Below are positions 1 to 8,786 of a stretch of DNA of 64,000 bases, piece by piece (the stretch's first letter is position 1; each line of letters begins with the position of its first letter). Source of the DNA: Paenibacillus sp. PCH8 (GTDB taxonomy: Bacteria > Bacillota > Bacilli > Paenibacillales > Paenibacillaceae); NCBI RefSeq assembly GCF_002968835.1, contig NZ_PKQK01000002.1, positions 1 through 64,000 on the forward strand, written 5' to 3'. A model generated the notes under the pieces. The model was given only the letters and a program-made list of their open reading frames with translations. It had not been told where the DNA came from and ran no database searches. Made by a program: the position numbers and the translations under genes.

Positions 1-141
<141 letters not shown>

Positions 142-165
142 TCAGGCTCCGCAATAACACCCGAC

Positions 166-1245
166 TTACATATTCTTTCGTATCCAGCGGCTGAAAATGA
201 AGAAAAATATTCTTGTCATGGGACTATTCTTCATCAACCGTTTGGACACAACGCGAACTTCCTGCTGTTCGCTGACTTTGGGATCAGACAGGTAAATGGC
301 TATCAGTCCTTCGATGATCATCCGGTGAAAAGAGCTCCCCGGGATCTTCTGCACATCGCTGCGTGCCATCTCCACAATAAAAGCAATTCGGTCCAGCATG
401 GTCTCTACATTCTCATAATAGTTACAGAAGTTGAGATCTCCCCCGATGCGGTCCTCATCCTGATCAATTAAATAATCGAGCATAATGTGCAATGCGCATA
501 CATGCGGGAAGTAGGCCGTGTGGATCGAGGCCGCTTGCTCTTCGGTCAACTGATCGTCACTCGCAGCCAGAAACAGCATGAATACGCCCAGTGTAGAGCC
601 CGTTGCAGCAGCAAATTCGTTCCAGCGAAACTGAGGTGTGCGGTGACGATGCTCCGACCACCATTCGAGCAATGCCGTTTCTCTCAGTTCGGGCTTGATA
701 TGCTTATATACCTGCAGGTCCGTGTATAGACCTGCCAGATCCTGAATTTGAGGCTTGGCGGACGCATAGCCTGGTAACTGACGGGTCAGTTCCTGACATG
801 TGGTCACCAGATTCCGCAGATATCCACCGTCATCTTGCTCCTCACGGAGCGCATAATAATTGACGGGAGTCGCTTCGGGATCCACCGCATCAAGCATGGA
901 TTGATGGAGAAGACGAAAGTCGTTCGCGTCCATCGAGGTGCTGCGGTCGCACAGATTGTCCAAATAATCACTAATAGTTTGATATGAAACGATCAGCGGA
1001 ATCAGAATGTGCCTGTTGGGCAAATCAGCTAAAGCGTATACGGTTCCACCTTCGCAGTGAAATTGCTTATCCCTGAGACTGGCAAGTGCCTGCGTTCGCA
1101 ATTCCTCATTCGGAATTTCTTCAGCTTGGGCACGCCATCCATTCAATGCCTTCCGTGTTTCCGGAATGGTGTACTTGTACACCCCTCTCATCAATGCCAA
1201 CGGTCCACGCGGATATTGATGACGTTTTCGATTTGATTGGCTCAA
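166..1245 (-). CDS. ytpB: Tetraprenyl-beta-curcumene synthase (YtpB, DUF2600)
   Basis: 359 residues, the usual length of the Bacillus YtpB family, which cyclises heptaprenyl diphosphate to tetraprenyl-beta-curcumene, the C35 precursor of sporulene-type sesquarterpenes. Acidic motifs fit metal-dependent prenyl diphosphate chemistry: DYLDNLCDR near residue 92 and LDYLIDQDED near residue 258. The TTG start at 1245 follows a GGAGG site at about 1255-1259 with a 10-base gap; no ATG near the front has a comparable site. It lies directly upstream of pfkA on the same strand. The partner squalene/sporulenol cyclase is not in the window. Family assignment is from sequence; the product is inferred from the family. 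Confidence 0.88.
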   Translation of the reverse strand: MSQSNRKRHQYPRGPLALMRGVYKYTIPETRKALNGWRAQAEEIPNEELRTQALASLRDKQFHCEGGTVYALADLPNRHILIPLIVSYQTISDYLDNLCDRSTSMDANDFRLLHQSMLDAVDPEATPVNYYALREEQDDGGYLRNLVTTCQELTRQLPGYASAKPQIQDLAGLYTDLQVYKHIKPELRETALLEWWSEHRHRTPQFRWNEFAAATGSTLGVFMLFLAASDDQLTEEQAASIHTAYFPHVCALHIMLDYLIDQDEDRIGGDLNFCNYYENVETMLDRIAFIVEMARSDVQKIPGSSFHRMIIEGLIAIYLSDPKVSEQQEVRVVSKRLMKNSPMTRIFFFIFSRWIRKNM

Positions 1246-1424
1246 AATAAATGTGCCTCCACTTGGTTGAATACGTATTAGAGCGATTTTTAACCATTCC
1301 TATTATAATATGATCCCCTTAATTGTACAAATGATCTGCCCCATATTCCGCACAAAAAATCGCATCGGCGCTCAAAGCTTTATGATATACTAGGCATATT
1401 TCATCCATCAAAGGAGTCGTTGAC

Positions 1425-2765
1425 ATGTCGTCAAGTGAATCACTTTCGTGGAGGCGGTTATTTTCTTTTTTTGTGCCACTTGGCATTTCCGCCTCTCTCG
1501 TCACTATATCTCACGTCATTATAAACAGCACGTTAGCACGTTCCCCTCATCCCGAGACGGTTATTGCGAGCTATGCGATCGCCGGTAGCTTGTTAACTCT
1601 CACGGAACGCCCCTCCACCCTGCTGCGGCAAACTTGTTCCGCACTGGTTCGCGACCGCCTTTCTTTTCAGGCCCTCACATTTGTAACCAAAATATTTCTT
1701 GCTTGTGTGCTTCTCATCGGTTTCCTCATCGTCTATTCTCCTGTGGGTACTGGTGTATTCAAATATCTGTTTGGTGTGAGCCCGGATCTGCTGAACAAAG
1801 TTATCGACGTGTATGAAATTCTTATGTATGTCAGCATCTTTTCAGTGATCCGTAACATCTACCAAGGTATCATCATTACGAATAACCGAACCAAGTGGCT
1901 AACCATCGGCATGGTATTCCGTCTAGCTGGCATGTATGGCCTATCCCTTTATTTCATTTACACAGATAGCATTGACAGTGGTCGTGTAGGCGCTATCATT
2001 TTTGCTACTGGCATGATGATTGAAGCGCTAGTCAGCTTTCTGGAGGGAAACAGCATCAAGCGCAAGATGCCAGCCAAGCTTGAGAATCATCCCGTTGAGA
2101 GCAAAGGGGACGTATTCCGTTTTTATAAGCCGTTACTGCTCTCCAGCTTTGTAGCGCTGTTCATCGGACCGGTCATTAACATTGTACTTGGCAAAACGAC
2201 CGGGATCGCACTAGCCATTTCTTCCTTTGCCATTGCAAGCAGTCTGATGCAGTTGATGCTGAGCTTTTTTACATACATCCATCAGATTGTGCTTAATTTC
2301 TACCATATCGATGCCAAACTGGTAAAGAAATTTGCACTTGTCACTGGATTTATTCCGTTCGCAATGACCGTGTCCATCGCCTACACTCCCTTGGGACCAT
2401 GGGTACTGGAAAATGTAATGAGCGTACAAGGCAAACTGTTGGAACAAAGTCTGTGGACACTGCGAGCCTTCGTGCTATTCCCGTTGATCTTCCCTTTTCT
2501 GGATTTCAGCAATGGCCTCATTCTGCTCCGTGGGCAGACAAAGACGATGTTTCGTTCGCAGACGGCCAATGCAATCTGTACCGTTATCGTCCTGTTAATT
2601 CTGGTTAGTATCTTCCCTGCGTGGAACGGCATGATCGGAGCAGTGGCTCAATCTCTTGGTCTGCTTGCAGAGCTTATCATCGTCTGGCTCGTCATCCGTC
2701 GCACACAGAAGGAACCTACGATGTCTGTACCCCCTTCCCAAAGATCATCTTCCCTGAAAGGGTAA
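1425..2765 (+). CDS. MATE-like multidrug/polysaccharide exporter
   Basis: 446-residue integral membrane protein with about 12 hydrophobic segments, resembling the multi-antimicrobial-extrusion (MATE/MVF) proteins annotated in Paenibacillus. Such proteins export cationic compounds using an ion gradient, or flip lipid-linked substrates. The ATG at 1425 follows AAAGGAG with good spacing. The C-terminus is a short Ser/Lys-rich tail. An MFS transporter starts 40 bases downstream on the same strand, so the two may be co-transcribed. The substrate cannot be read from the sequence. Confidence 0.72.
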   Translation: MSSSESLSWRRLFSFFVPLGISASLVTISHVIINSTLARSPHPETVIASYAIAGSLLTLTERPSTLLRQTCSALVRDRLSFQALTFVTKIFLACVLLIGFLIVYSPVGTGVFKYLFGVSPDLLNKVIDVYEILMYVSIFSVIRNIYQGIIITNNRTKWLTIGMVFRLAGMYGLSLYFIYTDSIDSGRVGAIIFATGMMIEALVSFLEGNSIKRKMPAKLENHPVESKGDVFRFYKPLLLSSFVALFIGPVINIVLGKTTGIALAISSFAIASSLMQLMLSFFTYIHQIVLNFYHIDAKLVKKFALVTGFIPFAMTVSIAYTPLGPWVLENVMSVQGKLLEQSLWTLRAFVLFPLIFPFLDFSNGLILLRGQTKTMFRSQTANAICTVIVLLILVSIFPAWNGMIGAVAQSLGLLAELIIVWLVIRRTQKEPTMSVPPSQRSSSLKG

Positions 2766-2805
2766 TGAAATCATTGAACTGTTATCAAGATTGGAGTCTC
2801 TCATC

Positions 2806-3978
2806 ATGAAATCAAGTCACAATGCCCGCCCGGATCAAAACTGGCTGCGGGCGCTAATGTTCACGATCTTCGGTTCCACCGTTCTGGTGGTGTCCTACTT
2901 CCAGCTGTACTTCAGTCATCTGGGATTCAGTCGGGCTGAGATCGGCTATCTCTACGGAATCGGTCCCCTCATCTCCGTATTCTCCAATATGTTCTGGAGC
3001 ATGGCCAGCGATCGATATCAAACGGTACGCAAAGTCATGATCATTCTGCTTGGCGGTCAATTAATTACAGGTGTCATGCTCGCCAATGCGACGACTTTTG
3101 GTCAGGTATTTGTATTAGTGACTCTGTTTTACTTTTTCTATTATCCCGTATACCCACTCTCGGATACGATGGCAATTACAACGGCCAGCAAATATAGCCG
3201 GAATTTCACTTCGATTCGAGTCTTCGGATCGATCGGATTTGCCTTCTTCGCCCTAAGTATTGGGTATTTTCTTGGATCTTTTGGTCCGGGTTGGACGATA
3301 TGGGTCTGCATCGGACTCGCTGCGACTACGCTACTGATTAGTTTCCAGTTAAAGGATCAGCCGTCGGGAAGCAACAGTAAAATGGATCTGTCGGGGTTAT
3401 GGGCAATTTTAAAACGCAGGGATGTGCTCACCTTTTTCGGTTGTGTATTTCTGCTTGCCATGGGGCATCGGATGAACGAAGCTTTTCTTACCATTACGCT
3501 GAAAGAGCTGGGTGCCAGTGAAGGGCTGATTGGCTGGTCTTTGCTAATCTCCTCCGTAAGTGAAATCCCTATATTTCTTCTTCTTAGCAAGTATGGTAAC
3601 CGATATAAAGAACTGCCGCTACTTGCCTTCGCTGCATTAATGTATACCATTCGCTTACTGCTCATGTCCATATCCGATACACCTGCTGCTGTGGTTGCCA
3701 TACAGACGATGCACAGTGTAACTTTCGGCATTTTCTATGTCACTGCGGTCCGTTATATTATTCGTCTTGTTCCGGATAACTACAGGGCTACCGGGATAGC
3801 TTTATTCACCATCGTGTGGTCCAGTGCTTCGGGACTGCTTAGCGGAACTTTGGGCGGACTGCTCCTGGAACATGCTGGTAGACATACCTTCTACCTCACC
3901 GCCATGGTATTTTCTCTGGCTGCTCTAATCGGTTTTGGATTGAAGTTATTGTCCAGTATGACCCGTCGTTTGGATTGA
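2806..3978 (+). CDS. MFS transporter (LacY/PPP-like)
   Basis: 390-residue major facilitator with about 12 membrane segments. Its opening, with FSRAEIGYLYGIGPLISV and the loop WSMASDRYQTVRKV, resembles the 3-phenylpropionate/LacY-like branch that pairs with small organic solutes. I chose the ATG at 2806 because a TTGGAG site lies at 2791-2796; a TTG at 2791 would overlap that site and adds only five residues. It follows the MATE-like gene by 40 bases, suggesting a two-gene export or uptake unit. Substrate unknown. Confidence 0.75.
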   Translation: MKSSHNARPDQNWLRALMFTIFGSTVLVVSYFQLYFSHLGFSRAEIGYLYGIGPLISVFSNMFWSMASDRYQTVRKVMIILLGGQLITGVMLANATTFGQVFVLVTLFYFFYYPVYPLSDTMAITTASKYSRNFTSIRVFGSIGFAFFALSIGYFLGSFGPGWTIWVCIGLAATTLLISFQLKDQPSGSNSKMDLSGLWAILKRRDVLTFFGCVFLLAMGHRMNEAFLTITLKELGASEGLIGWSLLISSVSEIPIFLLLSKYGNRYKELPLLAFAALMYTIRLLLMSISDTPAAVVAIQTMHSVTFGIFYVTAVRYIIRLVPDNYRATGIALFTIVWSSASGLLSGTLGGLLLEHAGRHTFYLTAMVFSLAALIGFGLKLLSSMTRRLD

Positions 3979-4032
3979 ACAAAGAGGGAATCCATATGCA
4001 TACAGCCGATATTCACCGGGAGATGTAGAATC

Positions 4033-4068
4033 AAAAAAAGCACAGCGCCCTTGCGGGTACTGTGCTTG
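4033..4068 (-). terminator. Intrinsic terminator of cspB
   Basis: Hairpin AAGCACAG/CTGTGCTT with a GC-rich loop. Read on the minus strand it is followed by seven T residues. It sits 60 bases past the cold-shock gene stop. Confidence 0.85.
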
Positions 4069-4129
4069 AATTCTAATATTAAGCTATAATTAATCATGTA
4101 TAAGAGAAGTCCGTTGCCCGGAAAATTTA

Positions 4130-4327
4130 CTACACTTTATTTACGTTAACTGCCTGAGGACCACGGTTTCCATCAGTGATTTCGAATTCTACCGCTTGAC
4201 CTTCTTCCAATGTTTTGAAGCCGTCACCTTGGATTGCGGAGAAATGTACAAATACGTCCTCGCCGCCTTCAACTGAAATAAAGCCATAACCTTTTTCTGC
4301 GTTAAACCATTTAACTGTACCTTTCAA
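4130..4327 (-). CDS. cspB: Cold-shock protein (CspA/B family)
   Basis: 65-residue single-stranded nucleic acid-binding OB-fold protein acting as an RNA chaperone. It carries both RNA-binding motifs, GYGFISVE (RNP1) and DVFVHFSAI (RNP2), and is full length. Translation starts at a TTG at 4327, preceded by AGGAGG at 4335-4340 with an 8-base gap; no ATG is available. A good SigA promoter sits only about 45 bases upstream, so the long cold-responsive leader of E. coli cspA is absent, though a short hairpin GCCATctATGGC lies in the leader at about 4350-4361. A terminator follows. Confidence 0.95.
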   Translation of the reverse strand: MKGTVKWFNAEKGYGFISVEGGEDVFVHFSAIQGDGFKTLEEGQAVEFEITDGNRGPQAVNVNKV

Positions 4328-4372
4328 ATGAAAAACCTCCTAAAAAGATCGCCATCTATGGCGAATGCCTTT

Positions 4373-4401
4373 ATTATACTGTATGGGCTTCCATTTTTCA
4401 A
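4373..4401 (-). promoter_or_regulatory. SigA-type promoter of cspB
   Basis: On the minus strand, -35 TTGAAA (4396-4401) and a perfect -10 TATAAT (4373-4378) are separated by exactly 17 bases. The expected start of transcription is near 4366, giving a leader of about 40 bases. Confidence 0.75.
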
Positions 4402-4489
4402 TTTATCTTTCCATAAATGTCGAAAAAATTTGCTTTGAATCGTAGGGTACGGTATCATTTTACCAAAACCGTTAGTTTGGAGACTACTT

Positions 4490-4723
4490 ATGATAAAAAA
4501 ACATGAAATATACAAAACAGACAAGTGGAACATGATGACCGTAGAAGTTCAAGGCAAATATCTCGTACTGCGCGAAATCTCTGAAGAGTGGGGCGAAGAA
4601 TGCCATACTTTCCTTAGCCGTCCTGCGTTGATGCACTGGGCTGAGCGCCGTTTTCCAAAAGCTGATTTCGAGAATCGTGAGGATGAATGGCGCCAATTGA
4701 TGGTTGCCTTCAAAGGGGTCTAA
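4490..4723 (+). CDS. Small conserved-type protein of unknown function
   Basis: 77-residue soluble, charged protein that I do not recognise. It has the pattern of a small acidic/aromatic fold: KYLVLREISEEWGEECHTFL, then LMHWAERRFP, ending in REDEWRQLMVAFKGV. There are no membrane segments or Cys pairs; the single Cys is near residue 39. The ATG at 4490 follows TTGGAG at 4477-4482. A small membrane-protein gene begins three bases after its stop, so the two are very probably translated from one message. Confidence 0.75.
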   Translation: MIKKHEIYKTDKWNMMTVEVQGKYLVLREISEEWGEECHTFLSRPALMHWAERRFPKADFENREDEWRQLMVAFKGV

Positions 4724-4726
4724 CCC

Positions 4727-4912
4727 ATGCAGCTTGACTCAAGCAATGTCGTCATCTTTATCATCCTTGCCTTCTCCCTTGGAATTGTGCTTATTCTGGG
4801 ACGCCACTCCATCCCGGATCGACTGAGACGAGGAATGGCCCTTATTGCCACCCTGCTCATTTGTTTTGCCTTTTTCCTGATCGTTTATTTCCTGTATAAC
4901 ATGGGAGCTTAA
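4727..4912 (+). CDS. Small two-helix membrane protein
   Basis: 61-residue protein with two hydrophobic helices, VVIFIILAFSLGIVLIL and MALIATLLICFAFFLIVYFL, joined by a basic loop (RHSIPDRLRRG) that should face the cytoplasm. AAAGGGG at 4712-4717 gives a good ribosome site for the ATG at 4727. It is tightly linked to the preceding 77-residue gene. Function unknown. Confidence 0.72.
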   Translation: MQLDSSNVVIFIILAFSLGIVLILGRHSIPDRLRRGMALIATLLICFAFFLIVYFLYNMGA

Positions 4913-4997
4913 TTACAAGGTAGCTTGTTGCTCAAATATTTTAACGCCCCTCAGGTCATACTATTCGAGATTATTCGTATGGTAAGGAGGAAGGCCG

Positions 4998-6917
4998 TTG
5001 AAATACCGAAAATCGTTATCTGTGTTACTGGTACTTAGTCTGATTCCTTCGTCCCTCTCCGTTCAGGCAAGCGGGACGAAGCCAGCTTCGTCAATAGATT
5101 CATCACATGATCAAAGGAGGATTTCCATGAGTCAATTATTGAAACGTTCCGAGGTGCCAGCTGAGCATAGTTGGAAACTGGAAGATTTATTTGCCGATCA
5201 GAAAGCTTGGGATCAGGAATATGAAGAAGTATCATCTTTGACCAAGAAGGCCTCCGAATTTCAGGGTAAGCTGAGCCAACCTGATGTACTTAAATCCTGC
5301 TTTGAATTCGAAGATGAGATCAGCCTCAAACTCGAACGCATGTTTGTATATGCACGTATGCATCAAGATGAAGATACAGCTAATCCTACATATCAAAATC
5401 TGTCCCAAAAAGCCCAGAAGTTAGGCGTACAAGTCGGTGAAGCACTCTCTTTTGTCACACCGGAGATTCTCTCCCTTCCAGACAAGGAGTTGGACGCATT
5501 CATCGCTAACGAAAAACTCTCTGCCTATACCTTTACACTGGAAGAGATGAAACGTGAAAAAGCGCATGTGCTAACTCAAGCGGAGGAAGCTCTGCTCGCA
5601 CAGGTGGGTAACCTCTCACAAGCTCCACAGACGATCTTTAGCATGTTGAATAACGCAGATCTCAAGTTTCCCCGAATCAAGGACGAACACGGCAACGAAG
5701 TTGAGCTGACACACGGCAGTTACATCCAGTTCCTGGAAAACCCTAATCGGGAAGTTCGCGAACGTGCCTTCAAAGCCGTATACGAAAGCTATGCCAAACA
5801 GAAGAACACGATTGCAGCTGCACTGAATGCAAATGTAACCAAAAACATGTTCTATGCCAATGTAAGGAAGTATCCTTCCGTGATGGAAATGTCCCTCTAT
5901 GGTGATAACATTCCAACGGAAGTGTATACGAATCTGGTGGACACCATTCACGAGAGCCTTCCGCTGTTGCATCGTTATATGGACCTTCGCAAAAAGTTAC
6001 TTGGTGTGGATCAATTGCACATGTACGACCTGTTTGCTCCACTCGTAGATGAATACAAAATGGATATTACCTATGAGCAAGCCAAACAAACGGTCAAAGA
6101 CGGTCTGACACCACTCGGTAAAGAGTATGCAGACGCCTTACAAACCGGATATGATAACCGCTGGATCGATGTATATGAGAATGAAAACAAACGTTCAGGC
6201 GCATATGCCTGGGGCTCTTATGGCACTCACCCTTATGTCCTGTTGAATCACAAAGACAATCTGAACAGCATGTTCACACTGGCACATGAGATGGGTCACG
6301 CCCTGCATTCACATTATTCGGACACGACGCTACCGTATCGGGATGCACAATACACCATTTTCCTGGCAGAGGTTGCATCTACTACCAACGAAGCATTGCT
6401 CATGGATTATATGCTTAACAAATCAACTGATCCAAAGGAAAAATTGTATCTGCTGACCTACTATGCCGATCAATTCCGCACAACGGTATTCCGTCAGACC
6501 ATGTTCGCGGAATTCGAGAAAATGATTCACGAACGGGCAGAGCAAGGTGACGCCTTAACGCCACAGTTATTATCCGAACTCTACTATGACCTGAACGTTA
6601 AATATCATGGAGACAATATGGTTGTGGACAAAGATATCGAGATGGAATGGGCTCGTATTCCCCATTTCTATAACAGCTTCTACGTTTACAAATATGCTAC
6701 AGGTTTCTCCGCCGCAACCAGCTTCTCCAAGCAAATTCTGGAAGAGGGCCAACCCGCTGTTGACCGATATCTCGGATTCCTGAAGAGCGGTGGCAGTGAT
6801 TACTCCATCAACATTCTGAAAAAAGCAGGTGTGGATATGTCTACACCACAGCCAATTCGTGAAGCGATGAGTGTGTTCAAGGAACTGATTGAACAGATGG
6901 AGCAACTAACCAAATAA
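4998..6917 (+). CDS. pepF: Oligoendopeptidase F (M3B), with optional signal peptide
   Basis: Zinc metallopeptidase of family M3B that cleaves peptides of roughly 7-17 residues. The active site LAHEMGHALHSHY (HExxH) and the downstream ligand in FLAEVASTTNEALL are present. The long form starts at TTG 4998 behind AAGGAGG (4983-4989). Its first 25 residues form a signal peptide (KYRK, then a hydrophobic core ending SVQASG), giving 639 residues. An in-frame ATG at 5127 has an equally strong AAAGGAGG (5113-5120) and would yield a 596-residue cytosolic protein, the usual PepF length. Both products may be made. A terminator follows. Confidence 0.92.
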   Translation: MKYRKSLSVLLVLSLIPSSLSVQASGTKPASSIDSSHDQRRISMSQLLKRSEVPAEHSWKLEDLFADQKAWDQEYEEVSSLTKKASEFQGKLSQPDVLKSCFEFEDEISLKLERMFVYARMHQDEDTANPTYQNLSQKAQKLGVQVGEALSFVTPEILSLPDKELDAFIANEKLSAYTFTLEEMKREKAHVLTQAEEALLAQVGNLSQAPQTIFSMLNNADLKFPRIKDEHGNEVELTHGSYIQFLENPNREVRERAFKAVYESYAKQKNTIAAALNANVTKNMFYANVRKYPSVMEMSLYGDNIPTEVYTNLVDTIHESLPLLHRYMDLRKKLLGVDQLHMYDLFAPLVDEYKMDITYEQAKQTVKDGLTPLGKEYADALQTGYDNRWIDVYENENKRSGAYAWGSYGTHPYVLLNHKDNLNSMFTLAHEMGHALHSHYSDTTLPYRDAQYTIFLAEVASTTNEALLMDYMLNKSTDPKEKLYLLTYYADQFRTTVFRQTMFAEFEKMIHERAEQGDALTPQLLSELYYDLNVKYHGDNMVVDKDIEMEWARIPHFYNSFYVYKYATGFSAATSFSKQILEEGQPAVDRYLGFLKSGGSDYSINILKKAGVDMSTPQPIREAMSVFKELIEQMEQLTK

Positions 6918-6940
6918 GGTTGTCTCTCCCTGTGACCTGT

Positions 6941-6970
6941 ATCCCTTGCCCATTTGGGCAAGGGATTTTA
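6941..6970 (+). terminator. Intrinsic terminator after pepF
   Basis: Perfect 11-base stem ATCCCTTGCCC / GGGCAAGGGAT with an ATTT loop and a short T run. Confidence 0.85.
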
Positions 6971-7049
6971 TAATCAATGCAAGATGCAACATATCCGAAT
7001 ATGGGTAATGCATATTTAGTTCTCAATTGTTCAACAAGGAGGCAACACC

Positions 7050-7430
7050 ATGAAAATGCAATGGGCGCTCATAGCAGGTCTTGTTTTCGCACTGCTTACG
7101 GGGATCTTTGCGGTTATTAATGTGGATTCCGTACAAGTTAACCTGCTATTTAACACGGTTCAAATCCCGCTGATCTTGCTGATTCTCGGTTGTACCCTGA
7201 TCGGTGGAATTATTGTTGGCTCTTATGGCATCTACCGCCAATATCGACTGCAACGCGAGAACAAACAACTGAAATTGCGTGTATCTGAATTGGAAAGTTC
7301 CACGGCAAGCACTTCTACGCTGAATTCTTTCAAAACGATGGATTCACTTGATGCAAGCGAACCAGATAGCCTATTGGAGAATGATTCGATTCAGAGTCAG
7401 CGCAAAGGTAACCCTACAGGTACATTGTAA
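7050..7430 (+). CDS. LapA-domain (DUF1049) membrane protein
   Basis: 126 residues: two membrane helices (residues about 5-22 and 38-60) around a short loop containing INVDSVQVNLLF, the hallmark of the LapA/DUF1049 family. A coiled-coil stretch (YRQYRLQRENKQLKLRVSEL) and a polar Ser/Asp-rich tail follow. The role of this family in Gram-positives is unclear; the E. coli relatives help lipopolysaccharide assembly. The ATG follows AAGGAGG. It lies alone between pepF and the M42 peptidase gene. Confidence 0.82.
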   Translation: MKMQWALIAGLVFALLTGIFAVINVDSVQVNLLFNTVQIPLILLILGCTLIGGIIVGSYGIYRQYRLQRENKQLKLRVSELESSTASTSTLNSFKTMDSLDASEPDSLLENDSIQSQRKGNPTGTL

Positions 7431-7546
7431 ACAATCAGAGACAGCCTGCTGGCGAGTCAGGAATGGTAGTATCACATCCTTTCCCCCAGACAGGCTGTAT
7501 TCTGTTTCACACCTTTGACACGATCACAATCAAGGAGGAATTTATA

Positions 7547-8587
7547 ATGAGTTTTACGATTGATGAATCTTACGTTATGTCTTTTCTGAAAAAATTACTG
7601 GATACACCCAGTCCAAGTGGTTACACCCATCATATTATTGAAATGATCCGCAAGGAAGCTGAATCACTGAACATCGCTTGTGAGCTTAATAACAAGGGTG
7701 GAGCGGTGCTTTCATTTCCAGGGCAGGATTCGTCCAAGACCATCGCACTGAGCGCACATGTGGACACCTTGGGGGCCATGGTACGCTCAATCACCTCATA
7801 CGGCACATTGAAGCTGACCTCTGTCGGTGGGTTCGCCATGCAAAGTATCGAAAACGAATATTGCAGCATCCATACACGGGACGGCAAGACATATACAGGT
7901 ACGATCCTTTCCCTTCATCCATCTGTACACGTCTATCCGGATGCACGTACATTTGAACGGACTGAGAGCCATATGGAAGTTCGAATCGATGAAGTCGTTT
8001 CCTCCAAGGAAGATGTATTGAAACTCGGAATTGGAGTCGGTGACTTTATTTCCTTTGATGCTCGTGCAGTCATTACCCCAAGCGGTTACATCAAATCACG
8101 TCATCTGGACGACAAAGCCAGTGTAGCTGCCCTGTTCGGCATCCTTGAATCTGCACATCGCGAGAACTGGAAACCATTACATAACGTATCTCTGCTTATC
8201 TCCAATTATGAAGAAGTCGGACATGGGGCATCTTACATCCCTGCGGGAATTAGTGAAATGATTGCCGTAGACATGGGTGCGATGGGTGATGACCTCAGCT
8301 GTAAAGAAACCGACGTTTCCATATGTGCCAAAGATTCTTCTGGGCCGTATGACTATGATATGACCAACCGACTCATTGATCTGGCGAAACAAGCAGATCT
8401 CGATTATGTAGTCGATATTTATCCACAATATGGCTCAGACGGCAGTGCAGCATTGCGCGGAGGAAACAATATCCGTGCGGCTTTGATTGGTCCAGGGGTA
8501 CATGCCTCACACTCCATGGAGCGCACACACAAGAATGCTGTTCTGAATACGGCACGATTGCTCGCTGCCTATATTACAACCAAATAA
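7547..8587 (+). CDS. M42-family aminopeptidase
   Basis: 346-residue cytosolic dinuclear metallo-aminopeptidase of the M42 (glutamyl aminopeptidase/TET) family, which trims peptides. All expected ligands are visible: SAHVDT, the bridging Asp in RHLDDKA, the catalytic pair in NYEEVGHG, AVDMG, and the final His in VHASHSMER. I use the ATG at 7547 because AAGGAGGA lies 8 bases upstream; an upstream extension in the same frame encodes residues unlike the family. The gene stands alone and ends before a bidirectional terminator. Confidence 0.9.
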   Translation: MSFTIDESYVMSFLKKLLDTPSPSGYTHHIIEMIRKEAESLNIACELNNKGGAVLSFPGQDSSKTIALSAHVDTLGAMVRSITSYGTLKLTSVGGFAMQSIENEYCSIHTRDGKTYTGTILSLHPSVHVYPDARTFERTESHMEVRIDEVVSSKEDVLKLGIGVGDFISFDARAVITPSGYIKSRHLDDKASVAALFGILESAHRENWKPLHNVSLLISNYEEVGHGASYIPAGISEMIAVDMGAMGDDLSCKETDVSICAKDSSGPYDYDMTNRLIDLAKQADLDYVVDIYPQYGSDGSAALRGGNNIRAALIGPGVHASHSMERTHKNAVLNTARLLAAYITTK

Positions 8588-8711
8588 AACAAGCTTATCC
8601 ACTTTTCTGTAACAGGGTAACTAGTCGTATGACGTTTAGAACGTTCGTTGAGCACTCCGATGCTCCATATGATTTAACAGTCATCATGAAGGAATATGAA
8701 TTTCACATGTC

Positions 8712-8766
8712 CAAAAAGGACATTTCCAGTAGCACCATTTCGGTGCGTACTTTGGAAGTGTCCTTT
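8712..8766. terminator. Bidirectional terminator
   Basis: Long hairpin with arms GGACA-TTTCC...GCACC / GGTGC...GGAA-GTGTCC, preceded by A5 and followed by T4. It separates the M42 gene (+) from the coiled-coil gene (-). Confidence 0.8.
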
Positions 8767-8786
8767 TCTATCCTGTGTCTTAACCC

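Noticed and set aside
1319..1504. 61-residue minus-strand frame over the MATE-like gene start
   Set aside because: It lies across the ribosome site and first codons of a well-supported gene and has no site of its own.
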